Counted from the stretch's first letter, positions 1-8,924 are shown. The stretch is 11,675 nucleotides of DNA from an uncultured Bacilli bacterium (GCA_947627685.1 CANQWZ010000040.1:1-11675); one strand, 5' to 3'. Made by a program: numbers and translations. The notes: a model not told the origin generated them from the letters alone.

Positions 1-198
1 AGATAGTTCAGAAAAATTTTTATTAGAAAAATCGTTTTTTACTTTGCTTGTAACATCATCGGCATTATCTACAATTTCACCGGTACCACCTCCTCCAAGA
101 TAGTCTCCTGGGTTGGTAAAGTTCTTCTCATGCTTACATCCAGATAGCACAAAAATGAATAAGCTAAGTGACATTATCAAAATTACCATTCGTTTCAT
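1..198 (-). CDS. Lipoprotein, N-terminal part (runs off the left edge)
   Basis: The frame is open from an ATG at 198 to the window edge, giving 66 residues with no stop, so the C-terminus lies outside. The start is supported by GGAGGT five to six bases upstream. The protein begins MKRMVILIMSLSLFIFVLSG followed by Cys21. That is a positively charged start, a hydrophobic core and an LSGC lipobox, so it should be diacylated on Cys21 by Lgt, cleaved by signal peptidase II and held on the outer face of the membrane. After the cysteine comes a glycine-rich linker (residues about 33-40, GGGGTGE) and then an acidic/lysine-rich stretch. The visible part is too short to assign a binding-protein family. 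It is separated from the SNF2 gene by 166 bp and has its own promoter-like sequence, so it is probably a separate unit. Confidence 0.85.
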   Translation of the reverse strand, partial: MKRMVILIMSLSLFIFVLSGCKHEKNFTNPGDYLGGGGTGEIVDNADDVTSKVKNDFSNKNFSELS

Positions 199-220
199 AA
201 TTACCTCCATGTGTTATTTT

Positions 221-249
221 ATTATACGCAAATTTAACTATATCTTAAG
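221..249 (-). promoter_or_regulatory. Probable promoter of the lipoprotein gene
   Basis: On the minus strand there is a consensus TATAAT at 226-221, about 15 bases before the ribosome site of the lipoprotein. The best -35 at 17-bp spacing is CTTAAG (249-244), which is weak; a better-looking TTGCTT lies 20 bp away, too far for a standard site. The rest of the 199-364 gap is AT-only low-complexity sequence with no gene and no convincing terminator for the SNF2 gene that ends at 365. Confidence 0.45.
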
Positions 250-364
250 CAAAATAATAACATTTTTAATTTATTTTTTCAATTGAATAAATAAAATTTT
301 ATTTCTTCTATTTTGCTTTTAATAAATTTCTTATAAATTATCAAAAACTTTAAATAAACAAAAA

Positions 365-3300
365 TTATCCTAAAATATAGTTTAAATCTTCTTTTGATAA
401 TTTAGTAATTGATGAATCATCATTAGATATAAGTTTATCAATTAAGTCTTTTTTAATGTTTTGTAATTCAATTACTCTTTGTTCAATAGTATTACGACAT
501 ATTAATTTGATAACTTCTACATTTTTAGTTTGACCTATACGATGTGTCCTATCCGTTGCTTGATTTTCTACCGCAACATTCCACCATGGATCTAAATGAA
601 TAATGGTATCAGCACCAATTAAATTTAAGCCAGTACCACCTGCTTTTAATGATATCAAGAAAACTTTAATGCTTTCATCATTATTAAATGTATTAGCAAG
701 ATAAATGCGATCTTCAGCTTTAGTTTCACCTGTTAATTTATAATATTTTATCTTACTTGCCTTCATTTTTTCTTCGATGATTGTAAGGGCACTTACAAAT
801 TGTGAAAAGATTAGAATGCGATGTCCATTTTCAATATATTCATTTACAATATCCATTAGGGCCTCAATTTTACCACTTTGACCATGATAATCATCTAAGA
901 AAGTGTTTGGATCCACACAAATTTGTCTAAGTCTAGTAATAATCGATAAAAAGGCAATTAATTTGTTATCCGCATTTAAAGCATCTTTGGCTTTTAAAAC
1001 ATAAGCATCATATAGTTTTTTCTGTTCTTCACTTAAATCAGCTGTTATTACTCTTTCATACTTATTAGGTAAATCAGTTAAAACTTCTTGTTTAGTTCTT
1101 CTTAAAATAAAAGGAGCAATTTTTTTAGATAATTTGGCTAAATATTCATCATCGTTTGCTACATCTTTAAAAGATGTAACAGGTGGTAAATAATCAGGCA
1201 TAATATAATCAAATAATGACCATAAATCATAAACATTATTTTCTATTGGCGTACCTGTTAAAGCAAATTTATGTATTGCTTTTAGTTCTTTTACGGATAT
1301 TGTTTTTTTAGCTTTCGTATTTTTGATGTATTGTCCCTCATCAATGATAAGATAATTAAAATTAAAATCTTTAAGAGTATTATCATTACGTAATGAATCA
1401 TATGAGGTAATATAAATTACCTTTTCATCATGTTTGATTTGTTCTATTATGCTTTTTCTTTCACTTTGCATGCCATATATTTCTTTTATTTTAGTATCGG
1501 GATCAAATTTTTCAAATTCACTATGCCAATTAAAAATTAAACTTTTAGGACATACAATTAGTGATGGCATTTTAGTTTCATCACTTTTTAGTAAAGTGAT
1601 AATTTCAAGGGTTTTACCAAGCCCCATATCATCTGCTAATATACCGCCTAAATTATAACTTGTTAAAATTTTTAACCAGTTATAACCTTCTATTTGATAA
1701 GGACGCAAAGTTGCATTGATATTTGGTAAAGGCAAATTAGCATCTTTAAAGTTAGCAATATCGTGTATTATTTTTTCGACATGTTCATCTAAAGTAATAT
1801 TATTTGCGTAATTTTGAAGTTTAAAAGATTGATAAAGCGGTTTTTCAACTTCTTTAGTTAGTGTTTTTTCATTTAATTTTAAATCAGAAACTAATTCATT
1901 AAATGTAGTTGCCTCAGCATTATTCAAATCAATAATGGTATTTTTGTTTAAAATTAAATATTTTTGTTTTTTACGAATAGCTTTTAAAATTTGATACAAT
2001 TCTTCATCATTATATTCAGAATTTTCTAAAAGGAAAGATAGTAAATTATTTTGATATTTTACTCTTAAAGTAGGTGTACTAAATTTAGAAATTTTCTTGT
2101 TGGCAATATCTTCTGATAAAAATACTTTACAAATCTTTTTTAAGTAACTAAAATCCATGGTAAGAAAACGATAAATGGCATCATCTTTGGTTATTGTATT
2201 ATCTTCAAAGCCCACATTACTTAAGTAAGTTAAATATTGTTGATATTTTTTTTGATCATAATAATTATTAAGATTTTCAGCTTCAATCACCTTATCATTC
2301 TTTTTAAGGATGGTCTTTACCGTAATAGTACCATCAGGACAGTCAAAATAAGCTTCAATATCAACTAAATCAACTTTGAAATCATTAGTAATTTCCGGTG
2401 CTATTTCAATGTTTTCTTGATAATGCATAAAGAAATCCTTTTTAAATTCTTTGAGTACAGGTTTAATATTAAAACCATCATATTTTTTAGCCAAAAGGAT
2501 TAAACTGCTATTTTTATTAGGGCAATTAACAAGATCGACAACTTTATTTTGCTTATCAAAATAATAAAGGCATTCATTAGAACTTAAAAGATCATTCTTT
2601 TTCGCAAGACTAGTATGTAATACGTAATCTTTATCAACCTTAATTTTAGTATCAATAAGATTTAATCTTACTAAATAAGGCATTTCTTCAAAATAAATAT
2701 AGCGGCCCTTAAGGTTTTCCATCATTAAATTAAAGGTTACACTTTTTAATAATAATTCTTTAGAGGTAGAATAGTTTACGGCACCCATTAGTATGGCTAA
2801 TATTTTTTGATCATCTTTATTAAAATTATCCATGCGATGACAAAAACTTAATTGCTTACCATAACTTATAATTTCATTATCTATTATAGCATTAAAGAAA
2901 GTGTTAATATTTTTTACTATATAATATTTATTATTGCCAACTCTTAAGGTTAACAAAAGACGATCTTTATACTCAGATAATTTGAATGAATATTCAATAT
3001 TTATTAAATTATTAGAAAGTAACTTGCCTTCTTCTTTTTTTATTAGTTCTTCTGAGACATTTTTTAAATCATTAGTGAATTTTTTTAATTGCTTTTTTAA
3101 AGCGTTTATGCGATATTCTTCTAGTTTTGCTTTGAACGCTTTTTCAAAACCCAATTCTTCAGCGTTTTTAATGTATTCTATTAACGAAAAAATATCAAGT
3201 TTATTATCGAGATAGTTCATCTCATTATAATAATTTATGACATCATTTTCTAAATTAATATATTCTTCAATATACATAGCACAAATATGATATTTAGGGT

Positions 3301-3415
3301 TTTCATGAAGATATTCTAAATAATAATAGACAATTATTCCTTGATTATCTAAGTCCATTTTAAAACCAGGTTTAAAATAGGCAAATAATAGTTCTTGTTC
3401 TTTTTTATCTAACAT
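365..3415 (-). CDS. SNF2-family DNA-dependent ATPase (Swi2/Snf2 helicase)
   Basis: This 1016-aa protein has all SNF2 motifs in order: a Q-box-like LRPYQIEGYNW at 570-580, Walker A (DDMGLGKT, 595-602), DEGQ in place of DEAH at 692-695, LTGTPIEN at 719-726, ILRRTKQEVL at 770-779, ILIFSQF at 867-873, GGTGLNL at 926-932 and the arginine finger motif ATDRTHRIGQ at 953-962. The family uses ATP to translocate on double-stranded DNA and remodel protein-DNA complexes. Residues 1-560 form the long variable N-terminal region typical of bacterial SNF2 proteins. About 90-130 is lysine/glutamate-rich and probably coiled coil. I see no CxCxnCxH SWIM zinc motif. The start is an ATG with AAAGGTG eight bases upstream. 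It lies 14 nt behind the 434-aa gene, so the two are very likely co-transcribed. The cellular role is not known: bacterial homologues occur both as housekeeping proteins and in phage-defence loci. Confidence 0.93.
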   Translation of the reverse strand: MLDKKEQELLFAYFKPGFKMDLDNQGIIVYYYLEYLHENPKYHICAMYIEEYINLENDVINYYNEMNYLDNKLDIFSLIEYIKNAEELGFEKAFKAKLEEYRINALKKQLKKFTNDLKNVSEELIKKEEGKLLSNNLINIEYSFKLSEYKDRLLLTLRVGNNKYYIVKNINTFFNAIIDNEIISYGKQLSFCHRMDNFNKDDQKILAILMGAVNYSTSKELLLKSVTFNLMMENLKGRYIYFEEMPYLVRLNLIDTKIKVDKDYVLHTSLAKKNDLLSSNECLYYFDKQNKVVDLVNCPNKNSSLILLAKKYDGFNIKPVLKEFKKDFFMHYQENIEIAPEITNDFKVDLVDIEAYFDCPDGTITVKTILKKNDKVIEAENLNNYYDQKKYQQYLTYLSNVGFEDNTITKDDAIYRFLTMDFSYLKKICKVFLSEDIANKKISKFSTPTLRVKYQNNLLSFLLENSEYNDEELYQILKAIRKKQKYLILNKNTIIDLNNAEATTFNELVSDLKLNEKTLTKEVEKPLYQSFKLQNYANNITLDEHVEKIIHDIANFKDANLPLPNINATLRPYQIEGYNWLKILTSYNLGGILADDMGLGKTLEIITLLKSDETKMPSLIVCPKSLIFNWHSEFEKFDPDTKIKEIYGMQSERKSIIEQIKHDEKVIYITSYDSLRNDNTLKDFNFNYLIIDEGQYIKNTKAKKTISVKELKAIHKFALTGTPIENNVYDLWSLFDYIMPDYLPPVTSFKDVANDDEYLAKLSKKIAPFILRRTKQEVLTDLPNKYERVITADLSEEQKKLYDAYVLKAKDALNADNKLIAFLSIITRLRQICVDPNTFLDDYHGQSGKIEALMDIVNEYIENGHRILIFSQFVSALTIIEEKMKASKIKYYKLTGETKAEDRIYLANTFNNDESIKVFLISLKAGGTGLNLIGADTIIHLDPWWNVAVENQATDRTHRIGQTKNVEVIKLICRNTIEQRVIELQNIKKDLIDKLISNDDSSITKLSKEDLNYILG

Positions 3416-3429
3416 AACATTTTCACCTT

Positions 3430-4734
3430 TTAGTTCTTAAATATATGTGGTTCAACAAAGCGTCTTTTTTTTAAACCGTGCTTTATAAAAGAATTCAAAT
3501 ATTTGTTGTCTGGCAAATATGATAAAGCCGTTTCAATATATTCATTATCTTCATAACCAACCCATATTTCATTAGGACATACTAACATGTCAATTACTTT
3601 TTTAGGCTCTTTAGAAATTATTTCATCATGATGAGTTTTAATATATTTTCTTTTGGAATCTCTATCGATTAAGTTACTGTATTTACTAAAAGTATCAAAA
3701 TCAAAATTTTTAGCAGCTTCATAACTTAAGTGGTATACTTCTTTTTGTTGTAATAATTGTATAACACTTTCTGGTTTAGCATTATTAAGAATTATACTTT
3801 GATAATCACTAATATAGATAAAATTATCTACTAATGACCAATACATATTAACGTTATTAGTATTTCTAATAATAGCTTGAAAAATTTGACATATTAATTC
3901 ATCAGGATTAATAAGTTTTATTAAACCATTGCGATAGATAACCATTTTTACCCATTCATATTCATTATTTTCTCTTAATAATTTAATAGAGGTATTTAAT
4001 AAATAGTTACTATGATTGACATAATTACTTTTATTAGCAACCCATAATAAAACTTCTTTAATAGGGCTATTATCCATAAAGGCTGTGCAAAGTGATTCTA
4101 GATATGGTGTGTTATTAGCAACTAAGAGCCATAAATATTTTTTATATTTATAATCGATATCCAAAAATTGTATTCTTTCACAAAAGGTGATTAGTTCAGT
4201 AATAGTGGCTTTAGGAATTAAATTACTTAATTCATTAAAAAGCTTAAAATCAAAAAAATTATTAACAAACTTATTAGCTAAAGTAATTAATTCATTAGTA
4301 GATTCATACTTTTTAGCATCAAATAATTTCAACATTATAATTTTTTCATTTAGTCGCCAAAGAACATATTTGCTATTATCAAAATATTGATAATAATTTG
4401 GTATACATTTATAATTGTGATAATCATAATTGAGAATTATCCTAAAGCTTTCATACTTTGAAATGACAACTTTAATCTCATTTAAGCTAATATCAACAAG
4501 TTCAAAATTTAGTTCATTGGCATTTCGCAAATCAGTTTTAGAAAATATTGTTTTTTTACAATAAATTTCAATAAGATCAATCACCTTTTTATCAACAACT
4601 TTTAAGTTATTATCATTATTGTCATAAATAACTTTATTATTTAAATCAAATACAACAATGTTATTTTTTCCATCGTTAGCATTTACAATGCCAATACCAT
4701 ATTTTTTATCAAAAACTATATCATTTACTTGCAT
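3430..4734 (-). CDS. Unknown protein with N-terminal tudor/CarD-like domain, operon partner of SNF2
   Basis: This 434-aa protein starts at an ATG with AAGGAG nine to ten bases upstream. Residues 1-45 (MQVNDIVFDKKYGIGIVNAN, then a beta-strand pattern ending in VVFD) resemble the small SH3/tudor-like barrels found in CarD and at the C-terminus of PcrA/UvrD, where they contact RNA polymerase: the pattern 'V-x-D-x-V-x-x-x-K-Y-G-x-G-x-V' is the hallmark. The remaining 390 residues are predicted by eye to be mainly helical, rich in Asn, Leu and Tyr, with no catalytic motif that I recognise. It is the first gene of a two-gene unit with the SNF2 ATPase (14-nt gap). That suggests it supplies a partner function, for example recruiting the ATPase to transcription complexes or DNA. 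The domain resemblance is visual and moderate; the partner role is inference. Confidence 0.8.
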   Translation of the reverse strand: MQVNDIVFDKKYGIGIVNANDGKNNIVVFDLNNKVIYDNNDNNLKVVDKKVIDLIEIYCKKTIFSKTDLRNANELNFELVDISLNEIKVVISKYESFRIILNYDYHNYKCIPNYYQYFDNSKYVLWRLNEKIIMLKLFDAKKYESTNELITLANKFVNNFFDFKLFNELSNLIPKATITELITFCERIQFLDIDYKYKKYLWLLVANNTPYLESLCTAFMDNSPIKEVLLWVANKSNYVNHSNYLLNTSIKLLRENNEYEWVKMVIYRNGLIKLINPDELICQIFQAIIRNTNNVNMYWSLVDNFIYISDYQSIILNNAKPESVIQLLQQKEVYHLSYEAAKNFDFDTFSKYSNLIDRDSKRKYIKTHHDEIISKEPKKVIDMLVCPNEIWVGYEDNEYIETALSYLPDNKYLNSFIKHGLKKRRFVEPHIFKN

Positions 4735-4804
4735 AAGAAACTCCTTGACATATATTCTATCATAATCTATTTATATATACCATTAATTTGTCAAAAAAAA
4801 TAAT

Positions 4805-4842
4805 AAATTGACATTTATAAAATAAATTATAAATGTCAATTT
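4805..4842 (-). terminator. Rho-independent terminator of the GIY-YIG gene
   Basis: There is a perfect 16-bp inverted repeat (4805-4820 with 4827-4842) around a 6-nt loop, starting 20 bases after the stop codon at 4862. In minus-strand RNA the stem is followed by ATTA and then eight uridines. It insulates the GIY-YIG gene from the 434-aa gene downstream. The last T of the T-tract begins a TTGACA (4794-4789), which could double as a -35 element for the next operon, but no well-spaced -10 follows it. Confidence 0.9.
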
Positions 4843-4861
4843 TATAAAACAACTTAAAAAA

Positions 4862-5494
4862 TTATATATCCTTTCTAAGTTCTGTTAATACTTTACCTTT
4901 ATAAGAAAAATATAATGGTCCTTGGACATTTTTTCTTTTTAATAATATTTGTGCTAGATTAGAAAGATAATATTTTTCGCCATGATATTCTACCATTCTA
5001 TCATCAATAACTTTTACTTTGATGTTATTATCATTAACAAATTCTAGTTCTTCACCTGGTAAAATACCTAGTTCACTAAAAGTAAAGTTGCTTTTTCTAA
5101 TGGTTTTAGCAAGATTTTCATCTTTAGTCTCAGCTTCTGTTAAGTCATGCTTATGAAGTTTTCCTTCTTGACCGGTAATTTCCGCAATTGATTTTAATAA
5201 CTCATATGCGTCTTCTTTTGAAATAGCATAAAATTCACGTACTCTTTTTTTGCCTTCAAAATTATCAATGGCCCGTAAATGCGGATTTAATCTATCAATA
5301 AGATCATGAATTTTTAAATCCGATAATCTTGAAGAAGTTTCAAATGTGGCATATACTCGAAAAGCAAATGGTACACATTCACTTCGGTTTAGTTGTGATA
5401 ATCTTTTATTAATATCATCAGCATATCCAATCTTTACATATTCGGGAAATGATGGATTTGTTAAAATATAAATTACACCTGTTTTTTCTTCCAT
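4862..5494 (-). CDS. GIY-YIG nuclease-family protein with RAMA/DUF4357-like C-terminus
   Basis: This 210-aa protein has an N-terminal GIY-YIG fold of the T5orf172/MUG113 type. The first strand is GVIYILTN (6-13), the second is YVKIGYADD (19-27), then comes KRLSQL with Arg31, the helix DLKIHDLIDRL with a conserved-type His at about 73, and REFYAIS, whose Glu87 sits where the metal-binding Glu is expected. About 98-130 is a charged linker. Residues 137-210 (FSELGILPGEELEF to GPLYFSYKGKVLTELR) look like the RAMA or DUF4357 domain that accompanies restriction-type enzymes and may read DNA. The start is placed at 5494 because AAGGAG lies 13 bases before it; the frame also has an ATG at 5530, but that has no ribosome site. 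It is monocistronic: a promoter about 200 bp upstream and a strong terminator downstream. Nuclease activity is expected from the family, not shown. Confidence 0.82.
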   Translation of the reverse strand: MEEKTGVIYILTNPSFPEYVKIGYADDINKRLSQLNRSECVPFAFRVYATFETSSRLSDLKIHDLIDRLNPHLRAIDNFEGKKRVREFYAISKEDAYELLKSIAEITGQEGKLHKHDLTEAETKDENLAKTIRKSNFTFSELGILPGEELEFVNDNNIKVKVIDDRMVEYHGEKYYLSNLAQILLKRKNVQGPLYFSYKGKVLTELRKDI

Positions 5495-5507
5495 ATAATT
5501 TTTTATA

Positions 5508-5513
5508 CTCCTT
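5508..5513 (-). promoter_or_regulatory. Ribosome binding site that fixes the GIY-YIG start
   Basis: AAGGAG in the minus strand, 13 nt before the ATG at 5494. The spacing is longer than the usual 7-9 nt but acceptable in such AT-rich genes. It lies inside the 12-codon extension that would be read from the ATG at 5530, which argues against that upstream start. Confidence 0.65.
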
Positions 5514-5698
5514 GATTGTTGGTTTTTCATAAATTACTTATTTTTTATCAACTAAAATATTTTAATTTAATTTTTCGTTAATTTAATCTAAAAAGTTACT
5601 CATTTATTTTTTTATTTGCTTTTAGTATTTATTGTAAATTATTTTATAAGATATTTATCTATTTCATTATATATTTGATCTTTTTATTACCAAGTATA

Positions 5699-5727
5699 AT
5701 TATACAATAATAAAATTGTCTAGTTAA
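5699..5727 (-). promoter_or_regulatory. Probable promoter of the GIY-YIG gene
   Basis: TTAACT (5727-5722, four of six consensus bases) is separated by exactly 17 bp from a perfect TATAAT (5704-5699). Transcription would start near 5692 and leave a roughly 200-nt AT-rich leader before the ATG at 5494. I found no strong hairpin or riboswitch-like block in that leader. The gap 5495-5781 holds no other gene. Confidence 0.6.
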
Positions 5728-5781
5728 AAAGTTTAACAAGGATGCTTTTCTTTGCTTTTAGATTTTATATTGCAAATAATT

Positions 5782-6405
5782 TTATTTAGAATCCTTTTTA
5801 TCTGATTTAATAGTTATATTAGATTTATTCTTTTCAAGAATATCTTTTACAAATTTTTTTATTTCCTTATCTTTTAATAATGTGTCTAAATTATCACGTA
5901 AATTTAAAAGTTCATCTTTTGTTGGCTTTTTGCCTTCCTTTAATTGAGTACCAAACTTTCTATATTCATATAATTGTTTTGTTTGCATATGATACATAAA
6001 GTCATCAATTGAACGTTTTTCTTTTATATTAAATATAAATAATCCATCTTTATAACTATTTAGTAGAGTTAAAATATCATTGCAATATTTGCTACAAATA
6101 CTAATTATTCTAACGATGTTTTCTATATTACCACCATTATTAAAAAGATATAATTCAGTTTGAGAATCTTCACTCATATGTATTGTAACACAACTAATCT
6201 TTTCACTATAATTTCTCTTATTAACTTTATAATTAATAATAGATTGAAATATAGAAATCAAAGAACTTCCAAATAAAGCAAAATTAAATCCCTGAGACCA
6301 CGATAATATTTTATCTTCTAAAGTTATCGTAAAAACGATAGATAGTATAAAAGATAATATACTTAATGTTAAGAATATATAAATTGATATTTTATTTGTT
6401 TTCAT
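5782..6405 (-). CDS. Membrane protein of unknown function, two N-terminal transmembrane segments
   Basis: This 207-aa protein starts at an ATG with AAAGG 11 bases upstream. Residues about 6-27 (IYIFLTLSILSFILSIVFTI) and 40-58 (FNFALFGSSLISIFQSIIN) are hydrophobic enough to cross the membrane, with a short loop between them. The remaining 145 residues are polar and probably cytosolic. They contain a beta-like stretch (about 70-90, VTIHMSEDSQTELYLFNNGG) and a lysine-rich helical C-terminus ending in DKKDSK. I do not recognise the family. Two membrane helices plus a soluble tail is a layout shared by some membrane-disrupting effectors of phage defence, but also by many unrelated proteins, so nothing is concluded from it. 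It has a TATAAT (6477-6472) upstream, is separated by 287 bp from the GIY-YIG gene and by 377 bp from the nuclease-helicase gene, and looks like a single-gene unit. Confidence 0.75.
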   Translation of the reverse strand: MKTNKISIYIFLTLSILSFILSIVFTITLEDKILSWSQGFNFALFGSSLISIFQSIINYKVNKRNYSEKISCVTIHMSEDSQTELYLFNNGGNIENIVRIISICSKYCNDILTLLNSYKDGLFIFNIKEKRSIDDFMYHMQTKQLYEYRKFGTQLKEGKKPTKDELLNLRDNLDTLLKDKEIKKFVKDILEKNKSNITIKSDKKDSK

Positions 6406-6782
6406 AAATCAAACTACCTTTCCAATTGTAAAAAATTTAAAACGTTTTTATAAATTTACTTGCACTATCTAATTATAATAGCTTTTTATCACTTACATAC
6501 TGATATTAATTTACTTTTTTATATATCAAGACTTTGTGGATTAATTAAAAATTCTTTTATAGCGATTATTAAATGATATTTTCTAAAAGATGAGTATTTT
6601 CAATTTGTCTAAAGTTTAATTGGGCATTTCGCAAGTCAACATTTTCAAAAAAGATTATTAAGTAGATATGATTTACTAGATTCTTTAAAACTGTTATTAC
6701 CTTTACTAAACTATTATGTTTTATAACTCTTAGCATATTTAAATAATGGTCTCTTTTTATCGTATGAAAGTTCTCTTCTTTT
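6406..6782 (-). other. 377-bp intergenic stretch, promoter-like site and a doubtful small ORF
   Basis: Nearest the 2TM gene there is a TATAAT on the minus strand at 6477-6472, a plausible -10 element, but no good -35 at 16-18 bp. Between 6569 and 6736 a minus-strand frame of 55 codons is open from an ATG at 6736 (MLRVIKHNSLVKVITVLKN to HLLENII). It has no clear ribosome site and no family that I recognise, and extending it upstream only overlaps the nuclease-helicase gene in another frame. It could be a remnant of a downstream gene of that operon or chance. I see no convincing terminator after 6783. Confidence 0.35.
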
Positions 6783-8924
6783 TTATATTTCTTCAATGCC
6801 AATTTCTTTGAAATATTGATATGTACCATCATAAAATTTAGGTAAACGAGTGCTATCTTCAGGAAAACCATTATGAGTATTAGAGTTACCAGTTGGTACA
6901 CAAATAACCATTCCCATTCTAGCCCTTGTTAATAATACTCTATATGCATTAAGCATATATTTTTTTAATTCTTGATTTGATTCAGTATTTCCAAGTTGTT
7001 CGTTCCACTTGGTTCTACCATTAAATTTATAATAATGCCATTTGTTATTTTCGCACCTCATATCAGCATCCCATAAAACACATGTATAGTCTAGTTCTAA
7101 ACCTTGAACTTGAATTTCGGTTGCGGCATCTTCTAGATAATTTGATGATCTTGTATCAGTCTTATCTTCTAAAAACCAGTGAACAGTATTTTCATCTCCT
7201 GATGCTAATACATGTATTGATAGTGGTTTATATCTTGCTGATTCTTTTGTAATTAAAACACCAGTTTTTTCGGTTCCTCTAACTTTATCAGATAACCATT
7301 TTTTAGCCTTTGCCATATCTCTAGTTAATACTATTGGATAATTATCTTTTATTTCCTGATATAATTTTTTGGCTTTTACAATATCAAAATTAAGTAACGC
7401 ATCTACAAATGTTGATAACTTTTCGGCTCTAAACGAACGAAGCGATACAGCTAAATGTAAATCTTCTGAATAAATAACTTTATCATTATCTTTTAATAAT
7501 TCGTTAACTTTTCCTTCAGCATACTCTTTATCTGTTAATTTATTAGAAATGTGAATATTCCAATTTCTAAACTTTTCATTTAATGCTTTGATCCATTCAG
7601 AAATTCCTGCTTCACCTGTATTTATTTCTTGCCCGCCACCAACAAGACAGACAATCGTTGCCCAGTCTTCTCTTTGATCTAGTGACCATATTAAAAAGGC
7701 AGCTTCAGACATTGGAAAGTTAGGAACTTTTAATTTATTACCGTAAGTTCCACCTCTTTTTAGATAATCAGCAAGTCTTTTATGAGTCCATGATCTTTGT
7801 GCTTCATCAAAAATAGCAACATGTTCAACTTCACCAAAACCAGCATTTTTTTGTTTAACAGCTTTTTCAAGATCTATTTCTAATGTTTCATTAACAACAG
7901 GATTTTTGATTTTCATTAGCATATTATCACGATATCTATGAATAATTTGAATCGATTTGCTCACTTCACGCCTTGCATCAGTTAATTTTTTAGATTGGCC
8001 TTTTCCTCTACATTTTTTTACATTATCTTGTGCTAATGCTTCTGTTAATACAGCAACTAATGGGCCATTGCCAGATAAATACACAGCTCCTTCATCTTCA
8101 ACTGGTTCATCATTATTTTGATATGTTTGTTTAATGGCAACCTCTAAGCCAACAAGTGTTTTCCCAGCACCTGGCACACCTGTTACAAAACAAATACTTT
8201 TTTTATGATTTTCCTTACTATCTTTAATAACATCTAATATATACTTGATTGTTCTATCAGTAGATACTTGATCTGCCTCGTGTCTTGTGATATCTTCAAC
8301 TGAATGATTTTCATATAAAGCTCTTGCAGCCTCTATAATTGTTGGTGTTGGTGCATAAGGGCTTATAATCCAATTACTATTTACTGGTTTTTCAGCCTTA
8401 AATTTATTTAATATTGTTTCAATAATATTAAATAATCCTTCTTCACCTGTGACAAGTGGATTTACTACTTTATCATCATAAATTGACATTTGAATATTAG
8501 TTGTAGATGTATTATATTTAGTAGCTATAAGAATTGGTACAATAATTTTATCCCTACTATATTTATGAAAATTTTTTAAATCAAGAGCATAATCAAATAC
8601 CTGGTCAATGTTTTCTTCAAGTATTCTATTTTCACCAACTTTAAATTCTAAACAAAAGATAATGCCTCTAAATAACAAAACTACATCTATTCTTTTCCCA
8701 AGCCTTGGAATATCATATTCAAATATCACCTGACCTGTTTCCTTTTTATAGGGTAAAAGAACTTTTTTAATGATGGTTATTTCTTCTTTCCAGGCATCTT
8801 TGGTAGTAGTTAGTTCAACACCATGATAATTACTACATAATTTGCCAAAGATGGAATTATCGTCTTCATCAAAAAAGCCCATAAAACTATTATTATATAA
8901 GCATCTTACACTATCTTTGTTCAT
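6783..8924 (-). CDS. PD-(D/E)XK-like nuclease fused to DUF2075 (Schlafen group 3) SF1 helicase
   Basis: The 713-aa protein has two parts. Residues about 60-130 carry a restriction-enzyme-like core: RIDVVLLFRGIIFCLEFKVG places Asp80, Glu93 and Lys95 in the D...ExK arrangement. From about 225 to the end is a superfamily 1 helicase of the DUF2075 type: Walker A VTGVPGAGKT (247-256), Walker B AIFDEAQ (370-376), a motif III-like LVGGGQEIN (427-435), VQGLELDYTCVLW (606-618) and YRVLLTRAR (661-669), the arginine motif VI. It should bind ATP and translocate on nucleic acid while the N-terminus cuts. Nuclease plus helicase in one chain recalls single-gene phage defences such as Nhi; orthology is not claimed. 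The start is the ATG at 8924, seven bases after GGAGGT; the in-frame ATG at 8939 is upstream of that site and unlikely. It overlaps the 62-aa gene by 14 nt, so translation is coupled. Confidence 0.9.
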   Translation of the reverse strand: MNKDSVRCLYNNSFMGFFDEDDNSIFGKLCSNYHGVELTTTKDAWKEEITIIKKVLLPYKKETGQVIFEYDIPRLGKRIDVVLLFRGIIFCLEFKVGENRILEENIDQVFDYALDLKNFHKYSRDKIIVPILIATKYNTSTTNIQMSIYDDKVVNPLVTGEEGLFNIIETILNKFKAEKPVNSNWIISPYAPTPTIIEAARALYENHSVEDITRHEADQVSTDRTIKYILDVIKDSKENHKKSICFVTGVPGAGKTLVGLEVAIKQTYQNNDEPVEDEGAVYLSGNGPLVAVLTEALAQDNVKKCRGKGQSKKLTDARREVSKSIQIIHRYRDNMLMKIKNPVVNETLEIDLEKAVKQKNAGFGEVEHVAIFDEAQRSWTHKRLADYLKRGGTYGNKLKVPNFPMSEAAFLIWSLDQREDWATIVCLVGGGQEINTGEAGISEWIKALNEKFRNWNIHISNKLTDKEYAEGKVNELLKDNDKVIYSEDLHLAVSLRSFRAEKLSTFVDALLNFDIVKAKKLYQEIKDNYPIVLTRDMAKAKKWLSDKVRGTEKTGVLITKESARYKPLSIHVLASGDENTVHWFLEDKTDTRSSNYLEDAATEIQVQGLELDYTCVLWDADMRCENNKWHYYKFNGRTKWNEQLGNTESNQELKKYMLNAYRVLLTRARMGMVICVPTGNSNTHNGFPEDSTRLPKFYDGTYQYFKEIGIEEI

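Noticed and set aside
289..304. Perfect AT-only palindrome AAATAAAATTTTATTT as terminator of the SNF2 gene
   Set aside because: It has no loop and no G-C pair, so it would form a weak hairpin; such palindromes are expected by chance in this composition.
1434..1658. Plus-strand open frame of 74 codons inside the SNF2 gene
   Set aside because: It lies opposite the Walker A to motif Ia region of a clearly real gene, has no ribosome site and no family resemblance; the same holds for the plus frames at 2934-3215 and 4187-4390.
6737..6901. Minus-strand open frame continuing upstream from the small ORF at 6569-6736
   Set aside because: It overlaps the C-terminal end of the nuclease-helicase gene in another frame and encodes a low-complexity hydrophobic string; a real gene there is unlikely.
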